Notes under the pieces: generated by a model | The model's database searches: none | What the model saw: the letters and a program-made list of their open reading frames with translations, nothing else | Told to the model about the DNA's origin: nothing | Translations under genes and position numbers: made by a program | In this document: piece after piece, positions 59,411 to 64,000 of the stretch | Position numbering within the stretch: the stretch's first letter is position 1 | Layout: the number at the start of each line of letters is the position of its first letter | Assembly (NCBI RefSeq): GCF_000017265.1 | Contig: NC_011144.1 | Location: 1,590,001 to 1,654,000, forward strand | Origin: Phenylobacterium zucineum HLK1 | GTDB taxonomy: Bacteria > Pseudomonadota > Alphaproteobacteria > Caulobacterales > Caulobacteraceae | Reading direction: 5' to 3' | Length of the DNA: 64,000 bases

Positions 59411-59806
59411 CTAGGGCTTCCGGATCGCGGTGATCTCGCCCGCGCCGTTCTCGAGCCTCAGGTCGAAGGCCACCTTGTCGCCGACCTCGACGTCCCGCAC
59501 GACCGCCGGGGCCGCCTTGAAGCCCATGGTCATCGCCGGCCAACCCGCTTCGGGGATCGGACCGTGGGCGATGGTGATCGTGCCGGCCGCGGGGTCCACG
59601 GCGGTCACCGTCCCGGTTCCCTTGGCGGTCTTGCCCGCCTCGGCCGAAGCCATGTTCATTCCCGTCGTGCTGTCGCCGCCGTTCGCGGGCGAGGCCGCCG
59701 TCTCCGGGGCCGGGGTCGCCTCGGCCGGGGGCTCGGTCCCCTGACCGCAGGCCGCCAAGCCGAGGGCGGCGCTCAGAACGGCGGCGGTGAGACAAGCGCG
59801 CTTCAT
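59411..59806 (-). CDS. cusF: CusF-like periplasmic copper/silver-binding lipoprotein
   Basis: The ATG at 59806 overlaps the cusA stop (ATGA), giving 131 aa. A lipobox 'LGLAAC' (C20) predicts lipid anchoring. An Ala/Pro/Met linker is followed by the CusF domain, with the Cu(I)/Ag(I) ligands H81, W89, M92 and M94 in '[16 protein letters not shown]', the spacing of the E. coli protein. It delivers metal to the CusCBA pump. Confidence 0.93.
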   Translation of the reverse strand: MKRACLTAAVLSAALGLAACGQGTEPPAEATPAPETAASPANGGDSTTGMNMASAEAGKTAKGTGTVTAVDPAAGTITIAHGPIPEAGWPAMTMGFKAAPAVVRDVEVGDKVAFDLRLENGAGEITAIRKP

Positions 59807-62800
59807 GGGGATTCTCCTTCCGGGTTTGAAGCAGAGGTTGCTAGGCGGCGGCGCAGCAGGAGGTAGCCTGCGGGCACGACGAGCATCGAAAGCAGGGGCG
59901 CGGTGAGCATGCCGCCGACCATGGGGGCGGCAATCCGGCTCATCACCTCCGAACCGGCGCCATGGCCGATCAGGATCGGGAAGAGGCCCGCCAGGATCAC
60001 CGCCACGGTCATGGCCTTGGGCCGGACCCTGAGCAGGGCGCCCTCGCGCACCGCCGCCTCGACCTGCTCGCGGCTCGGGTCGGGGCCGCGGTCGCGCAGG
60101 GCATGCTTGAGGTAGATCAGCATCACGACCCCGAACTCCGCGGAGACGCCGGCCAGGGCGATGAACCCCACCCCCGTCGCCACCGACTGGTGGTAGCCCA
60201 GGAGGTACAACGCCCAGATGCCTCCGGTCAGCGCGAACGGCAGGGTGGCCATGATCAGGGCCGCCTCGTCGAAGCGGCCGAAGGTCAGGTAGAGCAGCAG
60301 GAAGATGATCGCGAGCGTCGCGGGCACGACGAGCTTCAGCCGCTCGGCGGCCCGCTGCAGGTACTCGAACTGACCGGAGTAGGCGACGCTGACGCCGGGC
60401 GACAGCTTTACCTCGCGGGCCACGGCGCGCCGGAGGTCTTCGACCACCGAGGCGAGGTCGCGTCCGCGGACGTCCACATACACCCAGGTGGAGGGGCGGC
60501 CGTTCTCCGTCTTCAGCATCGGCGGGCCGTCGGCGATCCCGACCCGGGCCACCGTGCCCAGGGTGATCTGCTGCCCGCGCGGTGTGACGATGGGCAGGGT
60601 GCGCAGGCCTTCGAGGCTGTCGCGCAACTCGCGCGGGTAGCGCACGCTGATGGGGTAGCGGGCGAGGCCTTCGACCGTCTCGCCCACCGTCTCGCCGCCG
60701 ATGGCGCTGGAGACGATCCCCTGCACGTCCGCGATGTTGAGCCCGTACCGCGCGGCTGCATCCCGATCGATGTCGACATCCACATAGCGTCCGCCGGTCA
60801 GTCGCTCGGCCAGTGCGGAGTTCACGCCGGGCACGGTCTTGGCGATCGCCTCGATGCGGCCGGCGATGCGGTCCAGCTCGGCGAGATCGGCGCCGGACAC
60901 CTTCACGCCGATCGGGCTTTTCACCCCTGTCGCCAGCATGTCGATGCGGTTGCGGATCGGCGGAACCCAGACGTTGGCGAGGCCCGGCGCCCTCACGGTC
61001 CGGTCGAGCTCGTCGACCAGCTTCTCCGGCGTCATGCCGGGCCGCCATTGGTCGCGCGGCTTGAACTGGATGGTGGTCTCGAACATCTCCAGGGGGGCCG
61101 GATCTGTGGCCGACTCCGCCCGGCCCGCCTTGCCGAACACCGTCTTCACCTCCGGCACCGTCAGGATCAGCCGGTCGGTCTGCTGCAGCAGCTCGCCGGC
61201 CTTGGCCGCCGAGATGCCCGGCAGGGCGGACGGCATGTAGAGTAGGTCCCCCTCGTCCATGGGCGGCAGGAACTCGCCGCCCAGGCGGCTGAGCGGCCAG
61301 GCGGTGGTGGCGAACGCCAGCGCCGCCAGCAGGAGCGTCGTCTTCGGGCGGCGCAGGACCCAGTCCAGCGCGGGCCGGTAGGCCTGCGTCAGCGCCCGGT
61401 TCACCGGATTGTCGGCCTCGGCGGGGATCCGCCCGCGGATCAGATAGCCCATCAGGACCGGCGTCAGCGTCACCGAAAGGATCGCGGCGGCCGCCATGGC
61501 GTAGGTCTTGGTGAAGGCCAGCGGCGCGAACAGCCGGCCTTCCTGCGCCTGCAGGGTGAACACCGGCACGAATGACAGGGTGATGATGACCAGGCTGAAG
61601 AACAGCGCCGGCCCCACCTCGGCCGCGGCGTCCGTCACCACCCTCCAGCGGGCCTCGCCCCGGAGCGTCTCGCCGGGATGGTCGTGCGCCCAGCGCTCCA
61701 GGTGCTTGTGGGCGTTCTCGATCATCACGACGGCGGCGTCCACCATCGCGCCGATGGCGATGGCGATGCCCCCCAGGGACATGATGTTGGCGTTCACCCC
61801 CTGGCCGCGCATCACCAGGAAGGCGGCGAGCACGCCCAGCGGCAGGGTGAGGATCGCCACCAGCGCCGAGCGCGCGTGCCAGAGGAAGAGCCCGCAGACC
61901 AGGGCGACGACGATGAACTCCTCGACCAGCTTCTGCGTCAGGTTGGCGATGGCCCGGTCGATCAGCTGCGAGCGGTCGTAGGTGGTCACCACCTCGACGC
62001 CGGGGGGCAGGCTGCGCTTCAGTTCCAGAAGCTTGGCCTTCACCGCCAAGATCGTCGCGCGGGCGTTCTCGCCGGACCGCAGGACCACCACGCCGCCGGC
62101 GACCTCGCCCTGGCCGTTCAGCTCGGCGATCCCGCGCCGCATCTCCGGCCCGACCTGCACCGTGGCGACCTCGCCCAGGCGCACCGGGACGCCGCCCGCC
62201 GCCGTGCGCAACGGGACGGACCGGAAGTCCTCAAGGCTCGCCAGATAGCCCCCGGCGCGGACCATGTACTCGGCCTCGCCGAGCTCCAGGACCGAGCCCC
62301 CCGCCTCCTGGTTGGCGTTGCGCAGCGCCTCCACCACCTCGGCGTGGGCGACGCCATAGGCGGCGAGCTTCGTCGGATCGACCACCACTTGGTACTGGCG
62401 CACCATCCCGCCGATGCTGGCGACCTCGGCGACGCCCGGCAGGCTCTTGAGCTCGTAGCGCAGGAACCAGTCCTGCAGGCTGCGGAGCTGGGAGAGGTCG
62501 TGCCGGCCGCTGCGGTCGACCAGCGCGTATTCATAGATCCAGCCGACGCCGGTGGCGTCCGGGCCTAGGGCCGGCCGGGCTGCGTCCGGCAGCCGCCCCT
62601 GCGCCTGGTTGAGGTACTCGAGGACGCGCGAGCGGGCCCAGTAGAGGTCGGTCCCGTCCTCAAACACCACGTAGACGAAGCTGTCGCCGAAGAAGGAATA
62701 GCCCCGGACCGTCTTGGCCCCCGGCACCGACAGCATGGTCGTGGCCAGGGAATAGGTGACCTGGTTCTCGACGATCTGCGGCGCCTGGCCGGGGTAGGTG

Positions 62801-62952
62801 GTGCGGATCACCACCTGCACGTCGGACAGGTCGGGGAGGGCGTCGACCGCCGTCGTGCGCACGGCCCAGAGCCCCGCGAGGAGCAGGGCGACCGCCGCGA
62901 TCAGGACCAGCAGCCGCCCCCGGACCGACGCCCGGATGAGCGCGGCGATCAA
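59803..62952 (-). CDS. cusA: CusA-like copper/silver RND efflux pump
   Basis: TTG 62952 overlaps the cusB stop (TTGA) and gives 1049 aa. The helix IV motif '[21 protein letters not shown]' is the HME4 (Cu/Ag) pattern, unlike the two czc pumps in this window. Other CusA landmarks are '[16 protein letters not shown]', '[23 protein letters not shown]' and '[15 protein letters not shown]'. It expels Cu(I)/Ag(I) from the periplasm. Coupled to cusB upstream and cusF downstream. Confidence 0.93.
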   Translation of the reverse strand: MIAALIRASVRGRLLVLIAAVALLLAGLWAVRTTAVDALPDLSDVQVVIRTTYPGQAPQIVENQVTYSLATTMLSVPGAKTVRGYSFFGDSFVYVVFEDGTDLYWARSRVLEYLNQAQGRLPDAARPALGPDATGVGWIYEYALVDRSGRHDLSQLRSLQDWFLRYELKSLPGVAEVASIGGMVRQYQVVVDPTKLAAYGVAHAEVVEALRNANQEAGGSVLELGEAEYMVRAGGYLASLEDFRSVPLRTAAGGVPVRLGEVATVQVGPEMRRGIAELNGQGEVAGGVVVLRSGENARATILAVKAKLLELKRSLPPGVEVVTTYDRSQLIDRAIANLTQKLVEEFIVVALVCGLFLWHARSALVAILTLPLGVLAAFLVMRGQGVNANIMSLGGIAIAIGAMVDAAVVMIENAHKHLERWAHDHPGETLRGEARWRVVTDAAAEVGPALFFSLVIITLSFVPVFTLQAQEGRLFAPLAFTKTYAMAAAAILSVTLTPVLMGYLIRGRIPAEADNPVNRALTQAYRPALDWVLRRPKTTLLLAALAFATTAWPLSRLGGEFLPPMDEGDLLYMPSALPGISAAKAGELLQQTDRLILTVPEVKTVFGKAGRAESATDPAPLEMFETTIQFKPRDQWRPGMTPEKLVDELDRTVRAPGLANVWVPPIRNRIDMLATGVKSPIGVKVSGADLAELDRIAGRIEAIAKTVPGVNSALAERLTGGRYVDVDIDRDAAARYGLNIADVQGIVSSAIGGETVGETVEGLARYPISVRYPRELRDSLEGLRTLPIVTPRGQQITLGTVARVGIADGPPMLKTENGRPSTWVYVDVRGRDLASVVEDLRRAVAREVKLSPGVSVAYSGQFEYLQRAAERLKLVVPATLAIIFLLLYLTFGRFDEAALIMATLPFALTGGIWALYLLGYHQSVATGVGFIALAGVSAEFGVVMLIYLKHALRDRGPDPSREQVEAAVREGALLRVRPKAMTVAVILAGLFPILIGHGAGSEVMSRIAAPMVGGMLTAPLLSMLVVPAGYLLLRRRLATSASNPEGESP

Positions 62953-64000
62953 CGGCCCGCCTCCAGCTTGGCGATGCGGCGCACGGTCGCGACGCCGCCG
63001 GCCTGGTCGAAGGCGAAGCGCACCGTGTCGTCCTCCTTGAGGCCGGCCGCCAGCCTCGGATCGGCGAGGGTGAAGGTCATGGTCATGGCCGGCCACTGCA
63101 GCGCCGGCACAGGCTGGTGGCTCAGGGTGATGGAGCGCCCCTCAAGCCGCTCGATCCGCCCGGTGGTCTCGTAGGCGCCGGGCTGCGCCTGCGCCGGCGC
63201 CGTGGGGCCGAGGGGGCGCGCATCCAGTCCGGCGAGGCTGGCTTCGGAGTCCAGCAGGAACTGGCCCGAAGCCACCACCTGCTCGCCGGCCTGAAGCCCC
63301 GCCAGGATCTCGGTGCGGTCGCCGGCCTCACGGCCGACCTGCACCTCGGCCGGCCGGAACCGGCCGCCGGGCTGCGCCAGCATGACGAGCGCGCGGCGGC
63401 CGGTGCGGATCACCGCCTCGGATGGAACGAGCAGCGCAGGCGAGGCCGCGCCCGCGAACTGCGCCTGCCCGTACATGCCTGGGCGCAGCCGTCCGCCCCG
63501 GTTGGGCAGTTCGATGCGGGCGGTCAGGGTCCGGCTTTCCGCGGCGGCCTCCGGAAGGATGGCCGACACCCGCCCGGCGAGCCGCTCGCCCGGGTAGGCC
63601 GCCATCGTCACGCCCACCGCCTGGCCCGGCCGCACCTGCCCGGCCACGGCCTCGGGCACGGCGACATTGAACCAGACCGTGGAAAGGCCGCTGATCTCCG
63701 CCAGGGTCTGGCCGGCGCTCAGGGTCATGCCGCTCCGCACGCCGAGCGTCCGGATGACGCCGCCGGCCGGGGCGGTGACGCGGAACGTCGTCTGCGGCCG
63801 CCCGCTGCGCTCGACCGCGGCGATCAGCCCTGGCGGCATGCCGAGCAGCGCCAGCCGCTGGCGGGCCGCGGCGGTCAGGGCCGCGTCTTTCGTGCGCCGG
63901 ACGGCCAGGAACTCGGCCTGGGCGCCGCCCCACTCGGGAACCAGGACGTCGGCCAGCGGCGCGCCGGCGCCGACGACGTCGCCGGGCGCGCGGCGGTAGG
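62949..64000 (-). CDS. cusB: CusB-like adaptor with C-terminal CusF-like domain (partial)
   Basis: The frame is open to the right window edge, so the N-terminus is missing. The visible part carries the hybrid/beta-barrel adaptor domains ('[22 protein letters not shown]', '[12 protein letters not shown]'). After a linker, a CusF-like domain is fused at the C-terminus, with ligands in '[18 protein letters not shown]' (His-x7-Trp-x2-Met-x-Met). A separate CusF lies two genes downstream, so the operon has two such domains. The cusA TTG start overlaps its stop. Confidence 0.92.
   Translation of the reverse strand, partial: YRRAPGDVVGAGAPLADVLVPEWGGAQAEFLAVRRTKDAALTAAARQRLALLGMPPGLIAAVERSGRPQTTFRVTAPAGGVIRTLGVRSGMTLSAGQTLAEISGLSTVWFNVAVPEAVAGQVRPGQAVGVTMAAYPGERLAGRVSAILPEAAAESRTLTARIELPNRGGRLRPGMYGQAQFAGAASPALLVPSEAVIRTGRRALVMLAQPGGRFRPAEVQVGREAGDRTEILAGLQAGEQVVASGQFLLDSEASLAGLDARPLGPTAPAQAQPGAYETTGRIERLEGRSITLSHQPVPALQWPAMTMTFTLADPRLAAGLKEDDTVRFAFDQAGGVATVRRIAKLEAGR

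Overview
The window is GC-rich, densely coded DNA that fits an alphaproteobacterium, most likely of the Caulobacterales (Caulobacter/Phenylobacterium/Brevundimonas type). This rests on the gene content (TamA/TamB, HspQ, PhhA, Ppx-RlmE, a very long TonB-dependent receptor), the frequent TTG/GTG starts and the strongly GC-biased third codon positions. No rRNA, tRNA or CRISPR array was recognised, so the genus is an inference.

Positions 1-17.5 kb look like chromosome core: a secreted GH16 glycanase with RTX-like repeats (cut by the window start), the tamA-tamB outer-membrane assembly pair, phenylalanine hydroxylase, HspQ, Ppx/GppA-RlmE, a LysR regulator divergent from an MFS exporter, and a guaB - rRNA methylase - guaA cluster.

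Directly downstream of guaA a mobile region begins: a tyrosine integrase with three TGACGGTAT repeats in front of it, an AlpA-type regulator, and then a co-directional defence operon of QatABCD type. The KAP ATPase gene (qatA) is split by a complete IS3-family element that is still flanked by a 3-bp target duplication. qatB, qatC (QueC-like) and qatD (TatD-like) follow with overlapping starts. Two more genes are attached behind qatD: a PD-(D/E)XK (Mrr-like) nuclease candidate and a protein with a HEPN RNase motif. The six-gene arrangement is the most interesting item in the window. An XRE-ImmA/IrrE metalloprotease with an unrecognised partner faces it from the other strand.

From about 30 kb to the end the window is a metal and metalloid resistance region. 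It has a MerR-controlled cation transporter with czcCBA and czcD; small Cys/His-rich proteins; a divergent ars locus (arsR, two unrelated arsenate reductases, ACR3, ArsH, an ArsN-like acetyltransferase, ArsI-like lyase); a SOS-response-associated peptidase; a second czcCBA operon with DUF3147, HupE/UreJ and a decayed anchor-protein gene; a TonB-dependent receptor with a DUF4198 periplasmic protein; an MFS/methyltransferase pair beside a frameshifted AraC regulator; and a cusBAF copper/silver efflux operon running off the right edge. Together these genes export Zn/Cd/Co, Cu/Ag and arsenicals. No second copy of the guaA 3' end was found by eye, so the right border of the island is not defined; the metal region may or may not belong to the same element.
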